From assembly GCA_018398805.1 (NCBI GenBank), contig JAGFBZ010000677.1, forward strand, positions 62,001 through 126,000: a stretch of DNA of 64,000 nucleotides, given 5' to 3'. Shown piece after piece: positions 1-11,900 of this stretch. Below the pieces are notes generated by a model. The model had not been told where the DNA came from. It worked only from the letters and a program-made list of their open reading frames with translations, and did no database searches. The translations under genes were made by a program, and so were the position numbers. The stretch is from Hirundichthys speculiger. Lineage: Eukaryota > Chordata > Actinopteri > Beloniformes > Exocoetidae. Position 1 is the first letter of the stretch. Every line of letters starts with the position of its first letter.

Positions 1-432
1 TGCAGCCTTCTAGAAGAATCCTTCATCAATCCATCCGTTTATCTAAATCAAATTAATGTTATAATAATGCTCGATTTAGAAAATTAGACTACATGGTATA
101 ATTATTCAGTTGTGTCTGCTCTACTCATATTATATATATTTATTTATTACATATACATATATTTATATTTCCAGGGAACCAGTTGAGTTTATTAAGGTGA
201 TTGAGGATGCGCTGGTGCGCGGATCAGCCTTCCTCCCTCCGCTGGAGCATCCTCACATCCTCCCTTTCCTCCTCCATCCTCACTGCTGGTGTCGGGTCTG
301 ACACGCGCTCTTTGCTTGGATCCAGGCACCTCAGACCTGGACTCATCGGTCCAAGACACTGGTTCCAGCCGTCTGACGTCACTGCAGGCTTTCCTAAGAG
401 TAGAACTTCCAACCTTGATATACCTTAAATAA

Positions 433-463
<31 letters not shown>

Positions 464-1090
464 AAACTTCCAATCTTGGAAGTATTTTTTTTTTGCTTGG
501 AGACTCCCCCCCCCCCCCCCCCCCCCCCCGCCCCCCCGGCCAGCTCACCTGAGTCTCAGGTGTCCTCGTTCATGACGCGTCCGCGGAACGGATTTGTGCG
601 TAAAATGTGAGCAGGGCGACGTTTATAAAATCACAGAAACGTTTAAGTTACTGTCACAACATGCAGAAACCTCTAAACCACCCGTTTAAATTATGAGAAT
701 AAATTTGAAATGTAACATGTTTATCCTGGTTTATGGGCCTTTTGCATATTCGTGCTTCAGATTGTGTTTCCTCAACTGTTAGTGGGTTTATTAAATAGAG
801 TTAAAATGTAGACAAGACCCTCTTGGACACCCCCCCCCCCCTCCCTTTTTAAAAAAAATCTATTTTCTCCAACTTCAGGTGTCATCGGGAGCTTTCCATA
901 ACGGAGCAGTTGTCAGCGCTCACCTGGGCGGTCAGTGGGCGTGGTTTATGCTAAATAAACTCCCAGGCTGTGATCATTTGGAACTAACTAACTTACATAC
1001 ATCCCCACTGTTACAGAATTAATTATTAGTAAGAAGATGATTTATGCACAAATCTAGATTTACAAAGATCCTGGTTTATGATTGAGGAGC
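1..1090. other. AT-rich intergenic sequence
   Basis: Downstream of the cadps2 3' end. It contains a C-homopolymer at about 507-537, a shorter C run at about 830-842 and small A/T-rich tracts. The short open frames here show no recognisable protein or codon pattern. Confidence 0.5.
507..537. repeat. Poly-C tract
   Basis: A nearly uninterrupted run of about 30 C, broken by one G. The length is likely unreliable in any assembly. Confidence 0.85.
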
Positions 1091-1336
1091 AGTGAAACAC
1101 CTGTTTCTCCAGGAGGACACGCCCACTGTCCTGTTGGCTCTCTGGAAACTAGACATTTTAAAGGAATCCTTAGTTTCTGAACAACCTTCTTTCCTCAAAA
1201 CAAGCATCAACCGACACATTTCAAAGGAAAACTGCTTTTGTTTTAGACCACCTGCTTCTGTCAGCAGCTGCTGCTTCTTTGTTTTTCCAGAACTGACTCT
1301 TAAGACTCAGTTCTGGAAGACTGAGCTGTTGAAACC

Positions 1337-1760
1337 TGGACCAGCACCTGGACCAGCAGCTGGACCAGCAGCTGGACCTGCAGCTGGATCTGCAGCTGGA
1401 CCTGCAGCTGGATCTGCAGCTGGACCAGCACCTGGACCAGCAGCTGGACCAGCAGCTGGACCTGCAGCTGGACCAGCAGCTGGATCTGCAGCTGGACCTG
1501 CAGCTGGATCTGCAGCTGGACCAGCACCTGGACCAGCAGCTGGACCAGCACCTGGACCAGCAGCTGGACCTGCAGCTGGACCTGCAGCTGGACCAGCAGC
1601 TGGACCTGCAGCTGGATCTGCAGCTGGACCAGCACCTGGACCAGCAGCTGGACCAGCAGCTGGACCAGCACCTGGACCAGCAGCTGGACCTGCAGCTGGA
1701 CCTGCAGCTGGACCTGCAGCTGGACCAGCACCTGGACCAGCACCTGGACCTGCAGCTGGA
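1337..1760. repeat. 12-bp minisatellite (GCAGCTGGACCA-like)
   Basis: About 35 tandem units of a 12-bp motif alternating GGACCAGCAGCT and GGACCTGCAGCT, with GGATCT variants. Because the unit is a multiple of three without stops, it reads open in several frames on both strands (GPAAGPAPG, or Q/L/V repeats). Most units contain CAGCTG, an E-box palindrome. Confidence 0.9.
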
Positions 1761-1924
1761 GTGTCACCGAAACTTTTAATCACATCTGTGATCAACATAC
1801 AGGACCAGGAACCATGATCTGATATTAATGTGAGGGGTCAACAAATAAGGTGACACTTGTCATATTAAGTTAAGATGACAGTAGAATAACACTTAACTGG
1901 TTTGTTTTATTACTTCTTAATGTT

Positions 1925-2093
1925 TTTAATCATGTCATGAATATTTTACAGTAATTAAAAACATATTTAAAAAAGATTGAGAATTTAAAACATATTTGTT
2001 TAATTTTAATGACCTCTCACGGCCCACCTGCAGTCCCACGACGGCCCACCAGGGGGCCGCGGCCCACACTTTGGGAACCACTGCTCTACAGAA
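1925..2093. mobile_element. hAT (Charlie-like) terminal fragment
   Basis: Ends in ggcccacactttgggaacc followed by actg, the familiar terminus of a vertebrate hAT family (its reverse complement begins CAGTGGTTCCCAAAG). It shares aatcatgtcatgaa with the fragment at 18300-18500. No coding capacity. Confidence 0.55.
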
Positions 2094-3383
2094 ATATGAG
2101 GAAAAACCTGCTGCCAAATGGTTTTTATTATCAGACAAAAACAGGTCCTTAAGGTTCACGTTTGTGCAAAATATGAACTAGTTGGTGAACTTTGGTTCAA
2201 TGAACGCGTTCAGGTACAACACTGGCCTTCAACGATTTAGTTTGGCCCTCAGAGGACGTCATGGAAACAGAAATGGCTCTTAAAGCTTCCCCAGCCCAGA
2301 GGTGGAGTAACGGACACCGCTGAACCAAACGCCAGTTGTGTTCCCGCCTTTGTGGTCACGTTACAATTTCTGATTAAGTCATGTGACTCGGAAAATTACC
2401 AAGATGCCCCTTTGGACATGGAGCTGGTTTCAAAACTCAGTATCACCGATAGTTCCTCATGATTAGAAGGTCCACGAGGAGAGAAACTTAGCAAATTAAT
2501 CTTCTCATCCAGCCAGCGAAACAGACGTTCATCCAAAAATGATTTCATACGTAGCAGGATAACTGATGTTATTGGTGAATTTCCTCCCAACATAATGCAA
2601 ATATTGTTGGTTATTACTGTTATTTTTGTACTTTTATTACAATCTAGGTCATAAATAGTATAAAAGTCCAGTTTTAAATCAGCTGCGGTGCTGTTCAAAA
2701 TGGTTTGAAAATTACATTAAACCCAGAATTAACAGAACAGAGAAAAACAAATATTAAAATTACAATTAAAAGAACACATTTCAATGTTTAAATTTTTTTA
2801 CAAGTGCTTTTATTTCACAGGTGATGTCACATGTCTGTCATCACTGCTGGAGTTCATCTCTGACGTCGTCAGCGGCCTCCATGGAGGCGGGAAAACCATT
2901 CACGAGGAACTTCACTCTGATGGTTTATGGTCAGTGTGGAGGCGAATCCACCTGTGCAGACCTCCAGGTGGGCTGTGATTTAGAAAGATCTCCACCGATC
3001 ACCTCACGTTCCACATGGCGGGAGATCACGTGACCGGGCCCTGGACGGTAGCCTGGAGGACCACGGGCTGAAGCTTTCCAGATTACCAGGAAAACGACCT
3101 CGTTTCTTCTCTAGATGGTCCAGTTCTTCAGTTTAAACACTTTATACATTTTCTATCTTCAATTATGGAAGAAAAAGTGTGTGAGAAATATAAATCTTTA
3201 AATCTTTATTTACATTTTTGTGTCCCGACTGACTTCTCTTTGGTTCTTCAGCGCAGACGCAGTGAAGCAGGAACACCTGGTTGCTTTAAAAACGCTTTTA
3301 ATAGTGACACTTGACACCTGAACAGAAACAGGTGCGAATAGAGCAGAAGAGTCCAAATAAACTTCTTCACATCGCGTTCTGTA
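2094..3383. other. Intergenic sequence, nothing recognised
   Basis: No supported gene. An acceptor-like tatttcacag at 2811-2820 precedes a short open frame to 2978 that I could not match to any protein. Confidence 0.4.
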
Positions 3384-4153
3384 CGGAGCCCCGTTTGGGT
3401 CATAATTCAATAAATAAATGAGTCTATCATTATGAAATACAGGCATTTATTATTATGAAATACGTATCCATTATTATGAAATATATTTTTATTATTATTT
3501 AATATTAGTTTAATGCATAATAGTTTATTTCAGAATGGCTTTTTTTTTCATCTATGAATGAGTTTTTACTTAATTGCTTCGTTTTTCATAAGAATGATCT
3601 TTTACATAATAATGACATTTTGCCACTGGGCGGGGCCAGTGGTTGACCTGCACGCTCATTGGCTGATCCTTCTCCATTCTACGCTCTGACATCAACTAGT
3701 TATGCTAACGTGAAGTCCCATTAGCAGCGGGCCGTGACGTCATCAAGGTGCGCTCCTAGTCCGATTGTAGTTATGGCAGCTTGGACTGAGCTACGGGAAA
3801 CCTTGAAGTTTCTTAGTCGATGTCAACTTTTAACCGTAAACTGAGGTGCATTCTGCCACCTACTGGCCTGGAGTATATAAATTGCACCTCTCGCCCGCTA
3901 TCGATATTCACTGTTCTGTTGCTTATGCCTGAATGAAGGAGCAGCCAATCACATAAATGGCTCCGCCCTCTCTGCTGTGATTGACACACAAATCATTCAT
4001 ATGAAAAACAAAGCCATTATTATGTAAAAGCTCATTCTTATGAAAAATGAAACCATTATCATAATAATGGGAAACATTTCAAAATAATAAATGCCTGTAT
4101 TTCATAATAATAGACTCATTTATTCATTGAATTATGACCCAAACGGGGCTCCA
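3384..4153. mobile_element. Tc1/mariner-type MITE, 770 bp
   Basis: Long terminal inverted repeats are visible. The left end cggagccccgtttgggtcat is mirrored at the right end by atgacccaaacggggctcca, and the arms extend over more than 100 bp rich in attatgaaata. TA dinucleotides flank both ends (3382-3383 and 4154-4155), as expected for a mariner target duplication. It has no transposase. Confidence 0.75.
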
Positions 4154-4971
4154 TAGTTCTGGCCCTGAACAACACTGACACAAACCGGATGTCCACGCTA
4201 AAACAAATGGCAGTTCGTTGCACAGTGTTAGCCTTAAAAAAAAATAAAAATAAAAACAGAAAAAAACAGTCAGGTACAAGTATTTCTCAACGATAAACAA
4301 ACACAGGTGAGTAAACGGCAGCGATGAGACACGTCATCCTTTCACCGATCCAGTTAAAGTCAGGATTAGTTCAGCTTCATATCACACTTCTAAGACTTTT
4401 TACCATAGTTGGGTCACTCCACAATTCTTCACGACTGCAAATATCACGATGGACAGAGATGTGGATCTACAACAGATCTACAATCACAAGATTTCACCAG
4501 GTTTCCCTCAACAACAACGACTACAAGAACAAAAACTCAAATCCCTCCAGTCTCACAGTTCTCCTGCAGGATCCAACATTTGAAAACATTCATGTGGTTT
4601 TTAACAGTTTTTAACATCCTCCTGTGGGTGCGCAGGTAGAGGTGGGCGTGGTCTTAACCTGTCCTGACCTCCAGTAACGCTGATATCACAGATGTGGTGG
4701 GCAGCGGGTCCTCCGGCGTCTCTCCCCGGGTCTGTCGGTCCTGTTGGGTTGCCATGAGGGTGGAACGGCGGTTTTAACGCTCGACCATGAACATCCGGGC
4801 CACTGAACACATCCGGGCGTGCGCCATAGCAACCAGGCCAAGGGGGAAAACAAACGCTCACTATTGCTAGCGAAGCTGATGCAGTTTACATTTGTGCCTG
4901 TTGTGTCTGATTTCGTCGTATTTTTCTGGTGATATTTAAAAAAGTTTGTGCGGTTTACGATAGGGGGAAAG
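4154..4971. other. Unassigned sequence leading into a THAP relic
   Basis: No host gene seen. The part from about 4740 may be the 5' region of the THAP-containing element that follows. Confidence 0.35.
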
Positions 4972-5144
4972 ATGGTGAAGAACTGTCGTGTGTTCAACTG
5001 CACCAACAATGTTGCTCGCTAGCCACATTTGTTATTTTATATGATTGATAGCGAGGCTACTGAGCCTGAAAGAAGAAGAAAATGGCTGCTCGCTATTAAC
5101 AGAGCAGACGAAAATACTCCATGGATGCTCAAATCAGACTACAC
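4972..5144 (+). pseudogene. THAP-domain exon relic of a DNA transposon
   Basis: Starts MVKNCRVFNCTNNVAR, then one in-frame TAG, then continues in the same frame as FYMIDSEATEPERRRKWLLA and INRADENTPWMLKSDYT up to a gtatgt donor. MVK-C-x4-C spacing followed by RRKWL and W are hallmarks of the zinc-binding THAP DNA-binding domain, with the final C-x2-H expected in the next exon. THAP domains are carried by P, Kolobok and ISL2EU-type transposons. A domesticated host gene is less likely because of the stop. Confidence 0.7.
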
Positions 5145-6382
5145 GTATGTAGTTACTATGTTATTATGTGGTTGGCCACTGTCTTGTGCCTGACAGTCTG
5201 AACCCACCCCGAAATGAAAAGCTGATCTGAAGTTTTCCATCAACTCTTGGTTGTATACACCTAAAAAACAAAACAAAAGAAAAAATAATAAAATAAAATC
5301 AATAGATCTATTTAGACCCTCTATTGTCAGTTTGTATTGCATAGCCAAGGGGCCAAGGCCATGGCCGACCAACAGCGACCAAGGCCATGGCACTAGCCTG
5401 AAGCAATGTAATAAACTCTAATTTACTTCTTTATGTATTGGGGGCTGTGTATTGGTGTATAAATATTTAAAACACTTTCTAAAAACTTAGGGGGAACTCT
5501 TTACGGGGAGTTTTTATGAGATAATGGTACACATCTGGGTACACATCTGGGTACCCCATTCGTCCAAGAATCAGCTGTGTGCTTGTATGGACACAAATCT
5601 AGGCCGACTATGTCCAGTTTTGCTTTATACCTCGCTAAAGCCTCTGGCTTCAACTCATTCTGATATTGGTGAGCCATGCTCACCACCACAGGGACCAGTG
5701 ACGATCACAAAACTGAGTTAAGATACAATAAAGACGCTAAAATGGAAATAACTGAAGGAACTGTGAGTGAAAAACACCTGAATGCAACTTTGTTTGCCCC
5801 CTGATGCTAAAACCAGAAGTGTAACCATGGCCGATCACACGGTGCGTGACGTCACGCCGATATCGAGAATGAACGGACGTCAAGGTCGTCACGAGGAGGT
5901 TGGAGGAGGGGCCGCAGGACTTGTTTTCCGCTTCTGTTGGACCTGCGTTGAGTTCTACTTTTAGACGGTACAACATCAAACTAATCAGACAGTTTAAAAA
6001 CAACAACAAAAAAACAACAACAATGATTTGGTTTAAAACAGTGTGCTCACTTCTATCTCTGAGGGGCTGAGGCGGGAGAGCGGTGCGGCTCGGTCTGGAG
6101 CTCTGGTCCGATCCGGCAAAACTAAAAAGTAGATTTGGATTCACGTAGAGAAACGTGCGTTTCCATCAAACCCAAAGAGCGGCGCTGGTCTCCTGGCAGC
6201 TGGGCTGTCAATCATGTTGGTCCACAGCAGGACGTCCTCAGAAGATCTGATCCACACATTTGATCTCCTCTGAGGATGAATCCTGCTCATTTTTTTACCA
6301 TTATATTTTTCAGACAACCCCTACACTTTTCTGTTAAAGGTGATCTTTGTAGGGTGTTGTAGGTGGTGTTTGTAGGGTAGGT
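5145..6382. other. Remainder of THAP-element region and unassigned sequence
   Basis: Apart from the minus-strand ORF at 5501-5689, no complete protein or clear inverted terminus was found. Low-complexity aac repeats occur near 6000-6022. Confidence 0.35.
5501..5689 (-). pseudogene. Possible YqaJ-type accessory ORF start from the same element
   Basis: A 62-residue minus-strand frame with NELKPEALARYKAKLDIVG followed by CPY and DSW. This resembles the EAxxRYxxKLxxxGxDPYxxxxxxW start of YqaJ-exonuclease proteins that accompany THAP proteins in ISL2EU-like fish transposons. The match is from memory of a motif and is weak. The frame ends shortly after. Confidence 0.35.
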
Positions 6383-7876
6383 GTTCTTTGAAAAAACGCT
6401 TCCAGCAATCCAACTCAAGTGAGATTTTGAAAATATACACTCCCTCCCTCTTCAGCCCATCCCTCGAAATCACGCCTTCACACGATTCGCAACTACATGA
6501 AAGCACGCGCTGTCAATCAATAAGCAGCATTTATCAGTTTGTGCATGAAGCTTATTGTTAACAAAAGATATAGCAAAGATATTGGGAAAGCTACCGTCAA
6601 GGACCCAGTCAGTGAGAAAATGAAAGATGACAAAATTATTGTCCATCGAGTGACATGACGAACATATTCCAGCATGTTTCTCTAAGATAGCAACTCTGTC
6701 AACTAGGCTACAGTACTATGTGTGACACCGTTAGCTAGGCTGTTGTTATCCTCGACGGAGAAGACGCCATGGCTTGAAGTTAGCCAGCCACTCTGATGCT
6801 ACTTGTGCTCGCGAATGCTCGTGAACTTCCGTGACTAGGCTCTTGCTGATTGTGCTAGCATAATTTTTGTCATAATCTGAGGAATTGAGCATAATTTTTG
6901 CCCTTTTTCCTAAAGTAGCACTGCTAGCATAATCCGTATATTTTCTTGTCTTAATAGCACAATTTTAGAATAATTCAAGAAAACGAAAATCTCTGCAACT
7001 AAAAACGATGCATTAGTATTAAGAGTTGGTTCTATTACTTGCAAGCAAGTGTGATGCTTCAATATAACAAGCGCTAATTAACAGTTAGTGAACGAATTAG
7101 AGAAGTCAAGCCGGACTGCGTGGTTCAGAAACGAGCGAGATTATTCAATGTTAAATTTGTTATCCAGGACTTCATCAGAAACTGCATGGGTTAGTTTTCA
7201 CTGTATTTGTTTTTATTTGTTTTAAAACCCAGCGCGCGGTGCTAGCGTACGCACAGTTCGTTGTTTACTTGAAATTTGCATACTTTACCATGGTAACTGG
7301 AGGCCATTTGAGTGCAAAACCTTGCACAAACTGTGTCACGCTCTGCTACACGCGATGGTTAGCAAGCTATCCGCGGATAGTTATCCACCACACTATCCAG
7401 GCTTTGTGCAACCTATTTTTGTTCTCTGGATAACTATCCGCTGGCAGATTTATCCGCCGTATAGGCCTAACCACCGGATAAAGTTACCCAGGTTTTGAAC
7501 AACCAGGCCCAGAACGTCAGGCCAGGGTTAATAAAATACATTTTCAAACTTGTGTTGTGAGTTGTGAAGTTTGTGCACAGAATAATTTTTTTTAAAAAGT
7601 AGCATAATTTTAAAAAAGCGAGCATAATTTGAGCATAATTTGGGCAAAAAACGAGCACTGCCATTAGCATAATATGCCACTTTTACTAGCACAATCGGCA
7701 AATGCCTATCCGTGACTGCTCGAGACAGCGTGCACGTTCATGTAGTCGTGAATCGTGTGAAGGCGTGGTTTCGAGGGGTGGGCTGAAGAGGAGGCGGCGG
7801 AGCTTGGGAGGAGGAGGGAGGGAGTGTATAGTTTCCAAATCTCACTTGAGTTGGATTGTTGGAACCGTTTTTTCAA
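6383..7876. mobile_element. 1.5-kb element with 130-150 bp inverted ends
   Basis: The segment 6383-6514 (tccaactcaagtgagatttt, then acgccttcacacgattc) recurs inverted at about 7728-7876, with an extra GC-rich insert near 7790-7815. The interior has no long ORF and repeats agcataattt motifs near 6858-6950 and 7600-7680. This is probably a non-autonomous DNA transposon. The superfamily is not assignable and no target duplication was identified. Confidence 0.6.
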
Positions 7877-8529
7877 GGACTGGGTTTAAGCTTGGGTTTG
7901 TTCGGATCAGGGTTACGGTTAACGTGAACGTTAGCTGCTCACGTTCACGTCCTTCTCTGGCTCAACGCGATCCTCTCGTCTGTCTGCCCGAGCTGAAGGA
8001 TCTCTGGAGATCACGACGGGAAACACAAACACTCGTGGGATTCCAGAAGACGCCCCCACGCGCCATCTCCCGTTCGTGCCGGTAAATTTTCTGAGAATCG
8101 ATGCTGCGAACAAGTGAAAGTGAAAGTGAAAGGAAGGTGACCAGCGCAGAAGAAGGAAAAAAACGACAAGGATGTTGAAGAACGCAGCACTTTTTACAAT
8201 CTGCAGTGTGGAGAAACAGCTGGAAAAAAACCACCCAACTGATCAGTCTACGGGCGCACAGCGCATCCCATAATGCAACGGGCCACCACAGCAGTCACAC
8301 TACCGGTCCAGTTCTGCTCCGGTGAAGCAGCGTTCCAGGGTGGTGGAGGATGCATCGTTCCTCTGACTGAGGAAGAACATCAGCACAGCTCCCTTTTTGT
8401 TCTTAGGTTTTTTTTTTTTGTTTTAAAAATCTCTCCAGTTTTATTCAACTGTGAGCAGAGCTTTTTGACATGAGCAGATCTCAGGGGTTTGTTGCTGCTC
8501 GCTTCTATTCTCCGGTTACATTTTTACAT
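7877..8529. other. Intergenic sequence downstream of cadps2
   Basis: Nothing recognised except a short gaaagt repeat at 8113-8132. Open frames here are under 130 codons with no protein signature. Confidence 0.4.
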
Positions 8530-8535
8530 TTTATT
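8530..8535 (-). terminator. Second possible poly(A) signal AATAAA
   Basis: Another minus-strand AATAAA, about 225 bp past the stop. It could define an alternative longer transcript end. Confidence 0.35.
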
Positions 8536-8584
8536 AACCCGCTTGTTTATGGCTGAGTGAAGACAGCAGAAACTAACTTCTAAA

Positions 8585-8757
8585 ATACCGACTTCAGTGT
8601 AGATTTTATTGGGAACGTTTTAGCCAGTTTTCAGGCGGGGCAGCAGCTTGGTCAGATTGGAGGAAATGACGGCCGGGTCGGAGGTCGGCCCGCTGCCAGA
8701 GCGTCGCCAGCTGTGACAGAAGGTCCTGATGATGTCAGAGAGGACAGTCTCCAGGCT
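8585..8757 (-). other. cadps2: cadps2 3' UTR (short form)
   Basis: Non-coding sequence directly after the stop, up to just past an AATAAA on the minus strand. The 3' end is inferred from the signal only. A longer form ending near 8515 is possible because of a second AATAAA. Confidence 0.5.
8605..8610 (-). terminator. Poly(A) signal AATAAA
   Basis: Forward tttatt reads AATAAA on the coding strand, about 150 bp after the stop codon. This is a normal position for a short 3' UTR. Confidence 0.55.
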
Positions 8758-8928
8758 TTAGTCCTCCTCCTCGTCGCTGTCCCTCATGCTGATGCCCTGC
8801 AGGCCGCCGCCCGCCTTCACGGCCGCCGTGGCCTCCTCCATCGTCAGCCGGTTGTAGATGGTCTCGTAGCTCTTGCTGTTGAGCGTGGCGTCCAGCACGC
8901 CCTGCAGCCTGAAGTCACGGTAGGTCTT
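8758..8928 (-). CDS. cadps2: cadps2 terminal coding exon (171 nt with stop)
   Basis: Encodes [20 protein letters not shown], then [16 protein letters not shown] and [17 protein letters not shown] followed by TAA. The acidic MRDSDEEED tail is the typical CAPS C-terminus. The acceptor is cccgcctttcag. A plus-strand open frame over this region (8713-8994) is only its shadow. Confidence 0.96.
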   Translation of the reverse strand, partial: KTYRDFRLQGVLDATLNSKSYETIYNRLTMEEATAAVKAGGGLQGISMRDSDEEED

Positions 8929-11900
8929 CTGAAAGGCGGGGAGGATCGGGAGGAGGGGTGGATAGAGAGGAAGAGGGAAGAAACAGCTTTTTAGACCATC
9001 TCAGGAATGCATCTTGCAGAGGAGGCGGCTGTTATTCGCCGTTTGAAAAGGACAAAAGCGGGAAGATTGAGGCTCAAGGACGCTCACAGTCTTTTATGTG
9101 TCAAACCGAGAAGGCAGACCGAGGCGTCTGAGGGGTTTTCACTTTCAAGTCAGGAGCCATTATGATTCCTTGTCTCATGGCTTTCTAGTTAAACTAGCGA
9201 ACGACGGGGAGACAAAAGCAGCGGGAGGCAACACACACAGGTGAGCAGTTTTCTCTTTCATGTCTCTGCTGTTTTCAAGGACACTTCAGCTTTGACTCGC
9301 GTAATTTTTTTCTTCCTTTCTTTCATTATCAGTCGTGACTTTTTTTTTTGTTGTTGTTGTTTTTAACACGTAGAATCTGGACGCCTCACGACGAGAGGAT
9401 TCAGGTTCGAGCAGGCCGGTCTGCTGGACCTTTGGGGCGTCTCCGGGACGTTTCTTCACGTCGTCCTACCTGTCGGGCCCGTGACATCACACCCTGCATC
9501 TGCAACATAAATTAAAGCTAGGTGTGCACGATAACTATCGGGCCAATAACAGGAAATTATGACATCATCCCAATAAGTCCGATATCATGACAAATAGCCC
9601 TGATAATATATTTTTGTCAACACAGCAGTGCCTCACTCCCTCTGAGCCTTGAATGACCGGCAGTGAATGTTATGGTCAAGTAATGTCGGCATAATCAGAA
9701 AAACAATTACTCAATCAGGAAAATCAAGAATACCCGCTCATGCCAGAAAACAACTCATTAACTCGGTCATAATTTTAGTAGTTGTGGACTTGAATTGATA
9801 TTCGCAGTATTTTCCCACAACTTACACATAAAAAAAGTAAAAATAGAAAAGGCTGAAAGAACGACTAGCAAACGAGGGAAGGTGGGAATTTACGTTACAC
9901 CTTGAATGCAGCCTGCAGCACAGCAGGCGGATCACAACAAACATGGCGGCGTGGAACTTCGTTAAAGTTTCAGAAGAAGATAGTTTGGTGGTTATTTGTG
10001 ACAAATCCTCCGAGTGAATTCTACGAGGAGGGAAGCACAAGCTTTAATACGTAAAACCTGATCAGCCACCTACAACATAACAATCGCTTCTATGGAGTTT
10101 AGAAATTGCGGTAATGTGAGCTAACGGAAGCTAATGCTAACGTGCGCAAGCCAGCAGCAGTCTTCCCTCTCCTCTCCCTCATTCCCGTCATCTAAAACCT
10201 GATTTATACTCGAACATCAGGTCGTCTGCGTCACCTACTCAGACACTACGCAGAGACTCCCGTGCACCTCTCCAAAAAAGTAACTCGACACAGACCCTAC
10301 ACAGAGAGGGGGAGGAGAGAGGAGCGAAAGGAGGCCTCTGATTGGTCAATTCTACTCTCTGCATAGAAAAGAGCGCGTCATTGAAGAAATGAGGAAGTAC
10401 CCACATCTGTACGATTCTGGTTCTCCACACTACAAAGACAGCACATATTCTAGTAATTCATGGAGGGAGATAGCGATGAATGTGGGTCTGGATACGGCCG
10501 AGACGGTGAGGAAGTGGACAAACACAACAGATAAGTTTAGTAAGTTTAGCTAGTTCGTGATTGTCGCTCTCGCGCGTTGTGGCTTGGAATTATACAGTGG
10601 AGACCGCGTTTGGGCATAAATCCAAAATAACTGCGGCATACCGGCGACAAGATAACTGCGACACATTGCTGCGAGAGTATACACAACCCTTAAGAAGCAT
10701 GATGAATTAAGCCCCCAAAAAGTACGGCAGGAGTGGTGGACTTTTTCAAACTGATCGTCCCTCTTGCGTTGTGGCTTGGAATAACATAGCGGAGACTGCG
10801 CGAGTATAAATCAAAAGTGTCTGCGGCATCTCTGCGACAAGCTGACGGCGACACATTGACGCAAGAGTAAACACGGCCCTTAAAGCTTCCATGAGATTAA
10901 AAAATAAAAAACAAAAACTACTGAACCTCATTAACTTTAATTTAAATGGAACCACAAGCCAAAATCCTTTAAATGTTAATCTTTTTCAGTTAGTAATTCT
11001 GATGCATGTATTTCCATCAGTTCAAGGAGCCTTTATTTTTATATCAGTCAGTAATAAACCTTATTTAAGTTGATGTGAGATATCAAATAGGTTTGTTTGA
11101 TAGCTTTATGAAAATGTTTGAGAGGCTTGCCAATAGTTTTTTCAATGGAAAAAAATAAATATCTGTTCATAAAGAGTCCAAACTATTTTTGATTTTGTTC
11201 ATAGTATTAATGTAATGATCTTAGGTATATGTGTGTGTTATCGGTATCGGTATCGCCCTTTAGGAGCTGAAAGTTATCGGTATTGGTTTTAAAGAACAGT
11301 TATCGTGCATCCCTAATTAAAGCCAACAAAAGAAATGAAAATCTGCAGTCTTACCTTCACAATCTTGATGAGCGTCTTCAGCTGGTACGTGTGAAGCTGC
11401 AGGTCCAGTCTGTCGGTCAGCCAAACGCACACCGCCTTCATCGAGCTCGTGTACCATTGCTGGAACAAACCGGAAATAATGAACATGGATGTTAATTTAG
11501 GATGTAAAGGAGGATTGTTACCTAAACTGTCAACTGATCAACATCAACCCCAGTTCACCCACGGCTTGAAATCTGCTCTCTTTCCACGCTTATTTCTCAG
11601 GATATCTTCTTTTTAATTCAGATAAATGCTTTTATATAACCCAGAGAGAACTGTTAAACTTTCTTTATGATCACTCAAGGAAACAGCATTCAAGATTCAG
11701 AGAAAGAAAACCAACGAGCTAAGTTGTTTTAGTCTGTCCACCCTCTTTAGTTAACAGTTATTTTGTCACACACACGCACGCTATCTATCTATGGGATGTT
11801 TATCTGCTGTCAAATGGTGTAGTTGGCCTGTTAAACTGTTCATTGTAAGTAAATGTAAATTTTATGGATTTCATTGGACGCCATCTTCCTCTTAATCCGT

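Larger units (their letters stand above)
9519..11315 (+). mobile_element. hAT family A, copy 1 (1797 bp, carries a nested insertion)
   Basis: Termini TAGGTGTGCACGATAACT and cagttatcgtgcatcccta form short inverted ends. A perfect 8-bp duplication ATTAAAGC flanks it (9511-9518 and 11316-11323), diagnostic of hAT. Relative to copy 2 it has 685 extra bases at 10196-10880. It lies in the last cadps2 intron. Confidence 0.88.

Noticed and set aside
110..301. Possible exon after an atttccag acceptor
   Set aside because: The encoded EPVEFIKVIEDALVRG stretch is short, unmatched and lacks a supporting downstream exon.
1092..1817. 241-codon Gly-Pro-Ala rich frame
   Set aside because: Produced by the 12-bp minisatellite, and open in several frames on both strands.
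2821..3033. Possible exon after tatttcacag
   Set aside because: No family match and no consistent continuation.
8713..8994. Plus-strand 93-codon frame
   Set aside because: Shadow of the cadps2 terminal exon on the other strand.
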